DNA from: Nemertoderma westbladi
Taxonomy: Eukaryota > Xenacoelomorpha > Nemertodermatida > Nemertodermatidae
Direction: 5' to 3'
Assembly: GCA_032718475.1 (NCBI GenBank)
Contig: JAUCBJ010005809.1
Location: 1-64,000 of the forward strand
DNA: 64,000 bases
Notes under the pieces: model-generated
Told to the model about the DNA's origin: nothing
Database searches by the model: none
Seen by the model: only the letters and a program-made list of their open reading frames with translations
Position numbers and translations under genes: made by a program
Shown here: piece after piece, positions 21,623-33,800 of the stretch
Layout of the letters: the number at the start of each line of letters is the position of its first letter
How positions within the stretch are numbered: position 1 is the stretch's first letter

Positions 21623-22811
21623 TGTTCGCGCTTTCAGACCTTTGGCAGTTTAACCCGCCAAATTAGGATGTCTTCTAGATAATAAATCACCTTTAGTCTA
21701 TGACAAGTATTTAATTCACTACACTAGTCGAAACCAATCTGTGCGCGATCATTCACCCGCTGGATATACCCGGGAGATTGGGTTCGACGGCTTAATTTTA
21801 TTGCTATGTAAGCCTAATGTATTATTCGACTGACAGTATTATATAATCTCTGACAATATTATTCACCTTCGGGGAATATTAACAGTTCCTTTAGGACGTG
21901 GCGCTCTATCTATATAAACAGAGTTATGACTTAAACTACTCACAACGATATGGCTTAGTTACAATTCACATATATGGCGCATTCTTTAGGAAATGCTTCG
22001 TTATCAGTCTCACTCATACACAATGCTGCACAATACTGCACACTGATCTGCCGATCTTCACTGATTTTAGTCACATATAAAAGGAACACGGACCGAATCA
22101 TGTAGGGTCTATCAAATAACATTAGATTCACTTCAAACCACTCAACATAGGTCGCAATCATTTATCTGTAACCTTTCTCTCTTACCTTCGGTATATCAAG
22201 AATATTGGGTTTCGGGGTTATTTATCGTTATTCCAAATATAATAATTCATCAACCATATTATGAAGAACTGACAGTAAATAGCAGTATAACAATATAAAA
22301 TTATGCACAGTGTTACACAGTATGCAGTGTATGCAGTACTGCAGTATGCAGTATGCAGATAACGGATATATGTCCTTATAATTAAGCCTACTAGTGTAGG
22401 ACTAAAAACTGAAAACACGGAGGTGCCAAAAGCCGGTTCTTAGGCTCTGGGCAAAACATAACACTGAACTACTGAGTTTCTGTATACACCTCCAACACAG
22501 AGACAACAAACGCTCTGATTGGTCAACCTGAACAACGAGAGAACAAAGAAACAAAGAGACGGCAAAGAGGCAATATCAGCTGCTAGCCGTCGTCATGGTA
22601 GCGACACTGTTTTCAAGAGTATCGAGCTTTTACGTCACGGAATTACGGATTATGTCCTCTAAAGTACAAATACAGAAGAAATAGCTTTTATGTCCGCTAA
22701 AACACCAGTACAGCAAGGACACGGCCTTTTTATGCCTGGTAAACCAACTACAGAGTATTTTACGGGAAAAATAAGGAAAAATAACCGGACAATTCAGCAA
22801 AAGCTTTTACA
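21623..22811 (-). repeat. 5' LTR of the Pao element
   Basis: In element sense it starts TGTAAAAGCTTTTGC (which contains the palindrome AAAAGCTTTT) and ends CGCGAACA. It should carry the promoter. It matches the other LTR over its full 1,189 bp with 7 visible differences and no indel. Confidence 0.95.
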
Positions 22812-22816
22812 GGTTG

Positions 22817-24376
22817 GTTGGCTTTTCCGCCCAGTAAGCAAGTTGATCGATTTCCATGCCTGGGATGATTGCCTGCTGTCGTCAGCATCATTGATGGCAT
22901 CAACCTGTTGGTTTATTAGCTGCTGTAGATTAACAGAGTACTGCCTGTTTAGGGACATAGATGCAGCCTTAACTGCATTCTTGTCCGCTGTAGTCTGTTT
23001 GAGTCGGGACTCTTTCTGCGCCTTATGAAGGTCATTTCGGCACTTCTGAATTTTGTTGTCAGTCCAGGGGGCCCTTTTCCTGTTTCGAGGGTATACAGGA
23101 ACTGTTTCTGCAGCTGCTAACTTAACTGCTTCTGTAGAGGCAGTATAGCCCTCACAGTGATCTGCCGCCTCAGAGGCAAGAGCCTCATACCTGTTGCTCA
23201 GCTGTAGTGTGAAGCTGGATCTCACACTTGAGGACCAGTCATGCCGCGGCAAGGCAGCTTTCGTTGTTCTGTTAGCACGCAGACTAAGTCGTACCTTGAC
23301 CACAATAAGGCGGTGATCACTGGAGAAGGGTCGAAGTGTAAATGCATTACAGTCTTGTATAGAGCTCCTGTATTTCCTACGAAACAGAATTATGGTCTAT
23401 CTGGGACTTGTGACCTCTGGGTCCACTATGAGTCCATAGCTTTCCAGTTCGCTTCTTGAACTGGGTTCCAGCCGAAAACAATCCATTTCCAGAGATAAAA
23501 TCTTGAAGATGGACTGCATTTCGGTTAACACTATTGCTATAGACCCAGGGCGATGTAGGTGATTGATGCAGACTTGCATTAAAGTCTCCCAGGAATGTTA
23601 AGAATGCATGCTGATCCACTCCATCAGTAGCTGCTTGTAGATTGTGGTAGAAATTTTCCACCCCTCTACAGGAGCAACACTAGTTGGAGAGTAGCACACA
23701 ATCAGAACCACCTTAGGAAACTTCTTAGCCAGTCTTCCAGAACATGAGAAGTGGCAACGGATGATGCTGTTAGAGATTTGGTCTATTTTGTCCAATGCTG
23801 CATGTGCAGTTGGATTCATCAATAGACCAATTCCACCATTGCTGCTATCATCTGCTGACGCGAGGGTGAGTTGCCAACCGCCCCCATGTCCTTAATCAGA
23901 ACCTCGTCAGTTTGTCCAGTCTGCATTCGGTGCTCTTGAACACCCACTGCGCTAAGAGAAAGCTTATCTGCCAAGGCAGTCAGCTCACCTTGTCGCATTG
24001 GGGACCCGAGTGTTAGGGTGTTTACTGAGGCTAGTCTAGTGACTTGCCTCAGATTCACCAATGGCTTTGTTGGTCGGGGTGGAACATGAGAGTAGTCTCC
24101 AACTCTAGAATCCATCTCCCCATCACAATCTGGCCTCCCTGGTGACCCAGGGTTTGGGCCAGAAAGGTCATCAGGAAAGGGACTCAAAGAATTGTTGGCT
24201 GCTCTCTTTCCAGTGGGGGGTGAGACAGGCAGCCGGTCAGGAGATAACTGACGCCTGTGAGGCCGATTGTGTCCGGTAATTCCACTGGCCTCTAGTGGCC
24301 AGACCTCCGCATTACTAATGTAATCCATAGAGGGGGTTGGGGGGGTGCGTTTTTGCCGAGTCAGCTCTCGGGGCAA
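22817..24376 (-). pseudogene. Nested LINE, segment 1: AP endonuclease domain and linker
   Basis: The minus-strand frame contains a first ATG at 24328 (MDYISNAEVW) and a proline-rich N-terminus. The apurinic-type endonuclease follows: LASVNTLTLGS (usually a WNVRTL motif), AVGVQEHRM with the metal-binding glutamate, GGIGLLMNP near 23830, CYSPTS, LTFLGDFNASL with the catalytic Asp and Asn, then a degraded QIDH region. The linker has VKVRLSLRANRT, APWTDNKI and QAWKSINLLTGRKSQPT. Several frameshifts (near 23825, 23640 and 23340) show that this copy is inactive. The linker frame continues into KVKAESPADRLNGW of segment 2 once the Pao element is removed. The whole LINE would have been about 3.9 kb. 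I place it among RTE/I-like endonuclease LINEs but cannot fix the clade. Confidence 0.87.
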
Positions 24377-24790
24377 ATACTACACCCTGGTTTGCCATTC
24401 CACAGGGTGGGTGTCGCAATGGAGTCAGATATGAGGCCCATCACCCATATCTACTCTGGCGCACATGACCCACCATTGGCTGTGCAGCTCATCTGCTGGG
24501 TCATGCCCTGTACCCCTGCTGCCAGGTGCAGGTCGCAGTGAAGTACACTCAGAGTGGACATGAGAACACTCTACTCCTGACCAGCCATTGGTAGATCACC
24601 ATCTGCCTGGTCAGGCTATATACCTCTGCAGCCAAGTATATGGGTCCTTAATCCTGGACCAAGGGCATCCTTATCCCAGAACGAAGGGGGTCCTAGTTAC
24701 AGGACCAGATTTGCCCTAGTAAGAGGGTCTATGCAGCTACAGGTGGCACCTCCTTTATGCTGCATGGAGGTGGCAAGTTTTCTTGATCAA
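24377..24790 (-). other. LINE leader (5' UTR) made of consecutive hairpins
   Basis: Between the protein start and the apparent 5' end lie eight short inverted repeats with 5-9 bp stems. Examples are CACCCTG (24383) with CAGGGTG (24403), CATGACCCA (24464) with TGGGTCATG (24497), CCTGACCAG (24576) with CTGGTCAGG (24607), GGTCCT (24689) with AGGACC (24701), and CACCTCC (24747) with GGAGGTG (24766). Bases 24427-24505 and 24551-24615 are a diverged duplicate of a small-plus-large hairpin module. The exact 5' end near 24790 is a guess, because no target duplication was found. Confidence 0.6.
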
Positions 24791-24978
24791 TGACCTAGAA
24801 TGACCTGACCTGAAAACAACTTTGACAGCGAACTAACGTCGTTCACATTCACATTGCAACTTTTTTTAAATGTTCAACATGTGCAAAATACAGTATTAGT
24901 ATGGTTAGTGCTGGCTAATAAAAAGATAACTGACACTCAGATTTCTAACGGACTATTTGAATTCGAAACTGGACATTC

Positions 24979-26522
24979 TGTTCTTGTAGAATCCAGCAGG
25001 GGTTGTACAATATCTACCATGAAATCCTAGGGCAGGACGGGTCTAATAATAGATACTGAAGTACACAAACTACTACTGGCGAGATCGGTGCCTGATGTCT
25101 TCCCCTAAACTTGGGCGAATCAATTACCCGGGCTAACTTGACAATCAGGGTGACTGGTCCCTAACCGGTGAGGCAGAAGTACAGTCTACAGAAACAGACC
25201 AAACTTGCGAGAAAACAATCCCCGCGTAGCGAATCCTAACTACTGCTAATGGACCTAAACTATGTAGACTTACCGTGGTGTGATTTATATGGGTATAATA
25301 CGAGCCAGTGGGTTGATGACACTAGCGTAAAACAATACTGCCAACAGAAATAAGCAGTCAAAAGGGTATAATATCAGTAGAATAACAATCTTATGATGGG
25401 GGTGTGAGTGTGTGTGTATGCTACGGTAAGGCAAAATGTTTGTTGACGTGACTTCTACTAGGTTTTGGTGACTTTAACAAAATATAATATCGGGCGCTAG
25501 CTACTAGAATAAGCTAGTCGCTCTCTGTAGGCGCAATACTTACAAACTGACGTCAAAGGGGCTCTCTCCTCCTATATTCACAACTCGATTGGGCAAATAC
25601 GGTGTTAGTAACTACGCCCGTAATCGGCACCAGATACCAACTCTGATTGTGAAATAGATAATAGGGTGTTAATTGCTACTGTACCGCTAGCTGATCTGGT
25701 ATGTATTTTTATTCTAGAAACTTTGTTGCCGCGGTGGTATGCAGCAAATACCTAGCAGTACATGGCAAGAGTGCGGTAGGATGTTAGTAACCGCCCTTTA
25801 GCCTAAATGGTGTGCCAGTAGCAGGAAAGATGCCCTTTGCCTGAGCAAATACGTCGAACCCAGACAGATCAGTTGTCAGCAAAGCCTAGTCACTAAATTA
25901 TAGAGTGTGCTATTTGCACCTAATGTACCTGCACATACTAGAAAACAGCACCAGCTCTCACCTGTGAACGATGCAGGTCAACCGTGGGGTTTCTGTCTGG
26001 ATTAGAGATATTTTACTCCTAAATTTTACGGCGTCCCAGGACGTCATCACACTTTGCCCTGATCTACGGTCTTACGGCGGGCAAAGGCATCGAACAAGGT
26101 CTTACCTCGGGCATGGGCACTCTCAAGCTGTCGAATCATGGTCTAGGTGGGCGCGGGCGAATGGTTTGGGTCCCTTATGCATTGAGGGCATTCCTCCCCC
26201 TTGCGTTGCTGTTGCCTTAAGATTTAGGCAGCCATCCTCTAATGTTTGGCTGTTCGAGATAGATAGCTAAAACTACATGTTCGAGTTTGCTTGCAGTATA
26301 TTTAACGTAAGTAACAAAGAATTAACAAATTAATACTATCATCAGTATTACAAGTGAGATAAGTTTTTACGAAAGTAAGTATAGATAAACTAAACAAGTG
26401 TAAGAATAACAAGTGAATTAGTTAGGACAAGCTAACAAGAATAAGAATAAGTGATAACCAAAGGGCAAACGGCACCCTATATAGTAAATCTGGGGTGTGG
26501 AATCGCACTAGAATCTTCTACA
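24979..26522. mobile_element. Candidate solo LTR (1,544 bp)
   Basis: The interval begins TGTTCTTG, ends TTCTACA, and is flanked by ACATTC on both sides (24973-24978 and 26523-26528). On the minus strand a TATA-like ACTATATAGGG lies about 40 bp from the right end, where an LTR promoter would be expected. No coding domain is visible in the 1.5 kb; a 99-residue frame at 25971-26270 is not recognised. A 6-bp duplication is slightly unusual and the evidence is short-range, so this is a candidate only. Confidence 0.45.
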
Positions 26523-26576
26523 ACATTCCATGAGCTCGCATTGGCCCAATAAATTATTTAGCACATATCATCATTA

Positions 26577-26655
26577 GTCCAGCTAATCATTTCTATTTGT
26601 TGTACGCACGCTATTGGTTCAGCTAATCAGTTCTATTTGTTGTACGCACGCTATT
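26577..26655. repeat. Tandem duplication, about 39-bp unit
   Basis: The unit (CAGCTAATCA, TTCTATTTGTTGTACGCACG, CTATTGGTT) occurs twice in immediate succession with two or three differences. Confidence 0.85.
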
Positions 26656-26708
26656 GGTTCAGCTATTTTAACGAAATCGAAATAAACGTGTGCGAAAATA
26701 CAATTTTA

Positions 26709-26778
26709 TCGAATGAGATTTGAACCCTTGACCTAATATACACACGACCTACGGACTAACCTACTGAGCTGGCAGACC
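26709..26778 (-). repeat. tRNA-like sequence, probably a SINE head or tRNA relic
   Basis: On the minus strand AGCTCAGTAGGTTAG (26770-26756) matches a polymerase III A box and GGTTCAAATC (26726-26717) a B box, at tRNA-like spacing. The D and acceptor stems do not pair well, so a functional tRNA is unlikely. No long tail region like that of the SINE at 54712 follows. Confidence 0.5.
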
Positions 26779-27848
26779 AGTCGATGTAAGTATGTCAAAA
26801 TACATTAGATATGGCAAATATACAGTTTTTTATACTAAATCGTAGAAGTAAGGCAAATATATCGAAATTTTAAAGTTTTTTACGTAAGACTAATGTACAA
26901 ATAGCTATTTAAGTGAGATATTTCCACAGTTCTTATTATGGGTGCTTGGATTTGTTACTGGCTACTTAGATTTGTAACTGGGCAGTTTAGTTACACTGTT
27001 AGTTACACTGTTACTGTTAGTCGGCACAGCATTCTTAAAAATGCAGCTGCAATGCAGCATGCCGATACTACTAGTAGTACTGTTAGTTACACAGTGTGTT
27101 GACTACTATTGATTGCACTGTGCTCTCATCTAATAATAATTGTTTTATTTTTAAATCTTTGTGCCAACATTAATACTGTGGAGGCTGTATGTTGATAAGG
27201 CTGAATGTTTTACTCAGCCTCATAATGATTCTCCATAAGGCTAACATTATAGTTTGAAATATAAAAATCTGTTGTAATAATAATATAATTGTTATATTTA
27301 ATTAATATCGTGGTTTACATTGTAAATTGTTAATCGCGGTTTACATTGAAACATCTCAACTTGTTTTATTTATTACAAAAATAAGAACGAATTTGTCTTA
27401 TAACTTCTTGTGCGCGATTGTATTGAATTCATGACAACTGCTGTTATTATTATTAATCAATTGACACCTCGACTCCTCTCTGGACTACTCTATCCGATAG
27501 AAAAAAATAATCATTTCGCTAACTGCTCTCAATCTTCTATAATCACAACAGCTTTTATAATTCATTAGATGGTTTGATTACAACTTAACAATTATAGTTT
27601 GAAGTTGTCAAGAAAATTTATCGTACACCACCGGGACTACCCTCACACTAATTTATTATCAGACAGAACAAAAAGCTTTTACTTGACTCGTACTGTCTCC
27701 TACGATTTGCTTCTCTAGTATTAATAGGATGTCGCATATGTACTCTGATATGTCCATTGTGATTGGCTATGAATCGGCACAAAGCAATTTACAGTGGCAC
27801 TATAATATCTCCTGTAAGAGCATTGAGCAGGATAGACTATTTATTATA
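26779..27848. other. AT-rich spacer, no gene seen
   Basis: Contains a short run of GTTACACTGTTA words at about 26990-27100 and several AT-rich palindromes. No coding or RNA feature was recognised before the satellite array. Confidence 0.5.
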
Positions 27849-30800
27849 CGTAGAAGTAAGTTACTAAGGGTTGGTTACTAAGGGTTGGTTACTAAGGGTT
27901 GGTCACTAAGGGTTGGTTACTAAGGGTTGGTTACTAAGGGTTGGTTACTAAGGGTTGGTCACTAAGGGTTGGTTACTAAGGGTTGGTCACTAAGGGTTGG
28001 TCACTAAGGGTTGGTTACTAAGGGTTGGTTACTAAGGGTTGGTTACTAAGGGTTGGTTACTAAGGGTTGGTCACTAAGGGTTGGTTACTAAGGGTTGGTT
28101 ACTAAGGGTTGGTCACTAAGGGTTGGTTACTAAGGGTTGGTCACTAAGGGTTGGTTACTAAGGGTTGGTTACTAAGGGTTGGTTACTAAGGGTTGGTTAC
28201 TAAGGGTTGGTCACTAAGGGTTGGTTACTAAGGGTTGGTCACTAAGGGTTGGTCACTAAGGGTTGGTTACTAAGGGTTGGTTACTAAGGGTTGGTTACTA
28301 AGGGTTGGTCACTAAGGGTTGGTTACTAAGGGTTGGTCACTAAGGGTTGGTCACTAAGGGTTGGTTACTAAGGGTTGGTCACTAAGGGTTGGTTACTAAG
28401 GGTTGGTTACTAAGGGTTGGTTACTAAGGGTTGGTTACTAAGGGTTGGTCACTAAGGGTTGGTTACTAAGGGTTGGTCACTAAGGGTTGGTTACTAAGGG
28501 TTGGTCACTAAGGGTTGGTCACTAAGGGTTGGTCACTAAGGGTTGGTTACTAAGGGTTGGTCACTAAGGGTTGGTCACTAAGGGTTGGTTACTAAGGGTT
28601 GGTCACTAAGGGTTGGTTACTAAGGGTTGGTTACTAAGGGTTGGTTACTAAGGGTTGGTTACTAAGGGTTGGTTACTAAGGGTTGGTTACTAAGGGTTGG
28701 TCACTAAGGGTTGGTTACTAAGGGTTGGTCACTAAGGGTTGGTTACTAAGGGTTGGTCACTAAGGGTTGGTCACTAAGGGTTGGTTACTAAGGGTTGGTC
28801 ACTAAGGGTTGGTTACTAAGGGTTGGTCACTAAGGGTTGGTTACTAAGGGTTGGTCACTAAGGGTTGGTCACTAAGGGTTGGTCACTAAGGGTTGGTTAC
28901 TAAGGGTTGGTCACTAAGGGTTGGTTACTAAGGGTTGGTCACTAAGGGTTGGTTACTAAGGGTTGGTTACTAAGGGTTGGTCACTAAGGGTTGGTCACTA
29001 AGGGTTGGTTACTAAGGGTTGGTCACTAAGGGTTGGTTACTAAGGGTTGGTCACTAAGGGTTGGTCACTAAGGGTTGGTTACTAAGGGTTGGTCACTAAG
29101 GGTTGGTCACTAAGGGTTGGTTACTAAGGGTTGGTCACTAATCCAACGTAGAAGTAAGTTACTAAGGGTTGGTCACTAATCCTAAGGGTTGGTCACGTAG
29201 AAGTAAGTTACTAAGGGTTGGTCACTAAGGGTTGGTCACTAATCCAACGTAGAAGTAAGTTACTAAGGGTTGGTCACTAATCCTAAGGGTTGGTCACGTA
29301 GAAGTAAGTTACTAAGGGTTGGTCACTAAGGGTTGGTCACTAAGGGTTGGTCACTAAGGGTTGGTTACTAAGGGTTGGTCACTAAGGGTTGGTTACTAAG
29401 GGTTGGTCACTAAGGGTTGGTCACTAAGGGTTGGTTACTAAGGGTTGGTTACTAAGGGTTGGTCACTAAGGGTTGGTCACTAAGGGTTGGTTACTAAGGG
29501 TTGGTCACTAAGGGTTGGTTACTAAGGGTTGGTTACTAAGGGTTGGTCACTAAGGGTTGGTCACTAAGGGTTGGTTACTAAGGGTTGGTCACTAAGGGTT
29601 GGTCACTAAGGGTTGGTTACTAAGGGTTGGTTACTAAGGGTTGGTTACTAAGGGTTGGTTACTAAGGGTTGGTCACTAAGGGTTGGTCACTAAGGGTTGG
29701 TTACTAAGGGTTGGTCACTAAGGGTTGGTTACTAAGGGTTGGTCACTAAGGGTTGGTCACTAAGGGTTGGTTACTAAGGGTTGGTCACTAAGGGTTGGTT
29801 ACTAAGGGTTGGTCACTAAGGGTTGGTCACTAAGGGTTGGTTACTAAGGGTTGGTCACTAAGGGTTGGTTACTAAGGGTTGGTCACTAAGGGTTGGTTAC
29901 TAAGGGTTGGTCACTAAGGGTTGGTCACTAAGGGTTGGTCACTAAGGGTTGGTTACTAAGGGTTGGTCACTAAGGGTTGGTTACTAAGGGTTGGTCACTA
30001 AGGGTTGGTCACTAAGGGTTGGTCACTAAGGGTTGGTTACTAAGGGTTGGTCACTAAGGGTTGGTTACTAAGGGTTGGTCACTAAGGGTTGGTTACTAAG
30101 GGTTGGTCACTAAGGGTTGGTCACTAAGGGTTGGTTACTAAGGGTTGGTCACTAAGGGTTGGTTACTAAGGGTTGGTCACTAAGGGTTGGTCACTAAGGG
30201 TTGGTCACTAAGGGTTGGTCACTAAGGGTTGGTTACTAAGGGTTGGTTACTAAGGGTTGGTTACTAAGGGTTGGTCACTAAGGGTTGGTCACTAAGGGTT
30301 GGTCACTAAGGGTTGGTTACTAAGGGTTGGTTACTAAGGGTTGGTCACTAAGGGTTGGTTACTAAGGGTTGGTCACTAATCCAACGTAGAAGTAAGTTAC
30401 TAAGGGTTGGTCACTAATCCTAAGGGTTGGTCACGTAGAAGTAAGTTACTAAGGGTTGGTCACTAAGGGTTGGTCACTAATCCAACGTAGAAGTAAGTTA
30501 CTAAGGGTTGGTCACTAATCCTAAGGGTTGGTCACGTAGAAGTAAGTTACTAAGGGTTGGTCACTAAGGGTTGGTCACTAAGGGTTGGTCACTAAGGGTT
30601 GGTTACTAAGGGTTGGTCACTAAGGGTTGGTTACTAAGGGTTGGTCACTAAGGGTTGGTCACTAAGGGTTGGTCACTAAGGGTTGGTTACTAAGGGTTGG
30701 TCACTAAGGGTTGGTTACTAAGGGTTGGTCACTAAGGGTTGGTTACTAAGGGTTGGTCACTAAGGGTTGGTCACTAAGGGTTGGTTACTAAGGGTTGGTC

Positions 30801-33800
30801 ACTAAGGGTTGGTTACTAAGGGTTGGTCACTAAGGGTTGGTCACTAAGGGTTGGTCACTAAGGGTTGGTCACTAAGGGTTGGTTACTAAGGGTTGGTTAC
30901 TAAGGGTTGGTTACTAAGGGTTGGTCACTAAGGGTTGGTCACTAAGGGTTGGTCACTAAGGGTTGGTTACTAAGGGTTGGTTACTAAGGGTTGGTCACTA
31001 AGGGTTGGTTACTAAGGGTTGGTCACTAATCCAACGTAGAAGTAAGTTACTAAGGGTTGGTCACTAATCCTAAGGGTTGGTCACGTAGAAGTAAGTTACT
31101 AAGGGTTGGTCACTAAGGGTTGGTTACTAAGGGTTGGTTACTAAGGGTTGGTCACTAATCCTAAGGGTTGGTCACGTAGAAGTAAGTTACTAAGGGTTGG
31201 TCACTAAGGGTTGGTTACTAAGGGTTGGTCACTAATCCTAAGGGTTGGTCACGTAGAAGTAAGTTACTAAGGGTTGGTCACTAAGGGTTGGTCACTAATC
31301 CAACGTAGAAGTAAGTTACTAAGGGTTGGTCACTAATCCTAAGGGTTGGTCACGTAGAAGTAAGTTACTAAGGGTTGGTCACTAAGGGTTGGTCACTAAG
31401 GGTTGGTCACTAAGGGTTGGTCACTAATCCAACGTAGAAGTAAGTTACTAAGGGTTGGTCACGTAGAAGTAAGTTACTAAGGGTTGGTCACTAAGGGTTG
31501 GTCACTAAGGGTTGGTCACTAAGGGTTGGTTACTAAGGGTTGGTTACTAAGGGTTGGTCACTAAGGGTTGGTCACTAAGGGTTGGTCACTAAGGGTTGGT
31601 TACTAAGGGTTGGTCACTAAGGGTTGGTTACTAAGGGTTGGTCACTAAGGGTTGGTCACTAAGGGTTGGTTACTAAGGGTTGGTTACTAAGGGTTGGTCA
31701 CTAATCCAACGTAGAAGTAAGTTACTAAGGGTTGGTCACTAATCCAACGTAGAAGTAAGTTACTAAGGGTTGGTCACTAATCCAACGTAGAAGTAAGTTA
31801 CTAAGGGTTGGTCACTAATCCAACGTAGAAGTAAGTTACTAAGGGTTGGTCACTAAGGGTTGGTCACTAAGGGTTGGTTACTAAGGGTTGGTTACTAAGG
31901 GTTGGTCACTAATCCAACGTAGAAGTAAGTTACTAAGGGTTGGTCACTAATCCAACGTAGAAGTAAGTTACTAAGGGTTGGTCACTAATCCAACGTAGAA
32001 GTAAGTTACTAAGGGTTGGTCACTAATCCAACGTAGAAGTAAGTTACTAAGGGTTGGTCACTAAGGGTTGGTTACTAAGGGTTGGTCACTAATCCAACGT
32101 AGAAGTAAGTTACTAAGGGTTGGTCACTAATCCAACGTAGAAGTAAGTTACTAAGGGTTGGTCACTAATCCAACGTAGAAGTAAGTTACTAAGGGTTGGT
32201 CACTAATCCTAAGGGTTGGTCACGTAGAAGTAAGTTACTAAGGGTTGGTCACTAAGGGTTGGTCACTAATCCTAAGGGTTGGTCACGTAGAAGTAAGTTA
32301 CTAAGGGTTGGTCACTAAGGGTTGGTTACTAAGGGTTGGTCACTAATCCAACGTAGAAGTAAGTTACTAAGGGTTGGTCACTAATCCAACGTAGAAGTAA
32401 GTTACTAAGGGTTGGTCACTAATCCTAAGGGTTGGTCACGTAGAAGTAAGTTACTAAGGGTTGGTCACTAAGGGTTGGTCACTAATCCAACGTAGAAGTA
32501 AGTTACTAAGGGTTGGTCACTAATCCTAAGGGTTGGTCACGTAGAAGTAAGTTACTAAGGGTTGGTCACTAAGGGTTGGTCACTAATCCAACGTAGAAGT
32601 AAGTTACTAAGGGTTGGTCACTAAGGGTTGGTTACCAAGGGTTGGTCACTAAGGGTTGGTTACTAAGGGTTGGTCACTAATCCAACGTAGAAGTAAGTTA
32701 CTAAGGGTTGGTCACTAAGGGTTGGTTACTAAGGGTTGGTCACTAAGGGTTGGTTACTAAGGGTTGGTCACTAATCCAACGTAGAAGTAAGTTACTAAGG
32801 GTTGGTCACTAATCCTAAGGGTTGGTCACGTAGAAGTAAGTTACTAAGGGTTGGTCACTAAGGGTTGGTCACTAATCCAACGTAGAAGTAAGTTACTAAG
32901 GGTTGGTCACTAATCCTAAGGGTTGGTCACGTAGAAGTAAGTTACTAAGGGTTGGTCACTAAGGGTTGGTCACTAATCCAACGTAGAAGTAAGTTACTAA
33001 GGGTTGGTCACTAAGGGTTGGTTACTAAGGGTTGGTCACTAAGGGTTGGTTACTAAGGGTTGGTCACTAATCCAACGTAGAAGTAAGTTACTAAGGGTTG
33101 GTCACTAATCCTAAGGGTTGGTCACGTAGAAGTAAGTTACTAAGGGTTGGTCACTAAGGGTTGGTCACTAATCCAACGTAGAAGTAAGTTACTAAGGGTT
33201 GGTCACTAAGGGTTGGTTACTAAGGGTTGGTCACTAAGGGTTGGTTACTAAGGGTTGGTCACTAATCCAACGTAGAAGTAAGTTACTAAGGGTTGGTCAC
33301 TAATCCAACGTAGAAGTAAGTTACTAAGGGTTGGTCACTAATCCAACGTAGAAGTAAGTTACTAAGGGTTGGTCACTAATCCTAAGGGTTGGTCACGTAG
33401 AAGTAAGTTACTAAGGGTTGGTCACTAAGGGTTGGTCACTAATCCAACGTAGAAGTAAGTTACTAAGGGTTGGTCACTAAGGGTTGGTTACTAAGGGTTG
33501 GTCACTAAGGGTTGGTTACTAAGGGTTGGTCACTAATCCAACGTAGAAGTAAGTTACTAAGGGTTGGTCACGTAGAAGTAAGTTACTAAGGGTTGGTCAC
33601 TAAGGGTTGGTCACTAAGGGTTGGTCACTAAGGGTTGGTTACTAAGGGTTGGTTACTAAGGGTTGGTCACTAATCCAACGTAGAAGTAAGTTACTAAGGG
33701 TTGGTTACTAAGGGTTGGTTACTAAGGGTTGGTTACTAAGGGTTGGTCACTAAGGGTTGGTCACTAATCCAACGTAGAAGTAAGTTACTAAGGGTTGGTC

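Larger units (their letters stand above)
10959..22811 (-). mobile_element. BEL/Pao LTR retrotransposon, complete with both LTRs, RT-deleted
   Basis: Two 1,189-bp direct repeats (10959-12147 and 21623-22811) begin TGTTCGCG and end TTTTACA on the + strand. Both ends carry the 5-bp target duplication GGTTG (10954-10958 and 22812-22816). Transcription is on the minus strand, so the right LTR is the 5' LTR. The interior has a leader (19668-21622), gag, a zinc knuckle plus protease, and a 3-kb tail region. Reverse transcriptase, most of RNase H and the integrase catalytic region are absent. By eye the LTRs differ at 7 of 1,189 positions, five of them in one small cluster, so the insertion is young. 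An RT-less copy that moved recently must have used enzymes from a relative. Confidence 0.93.
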
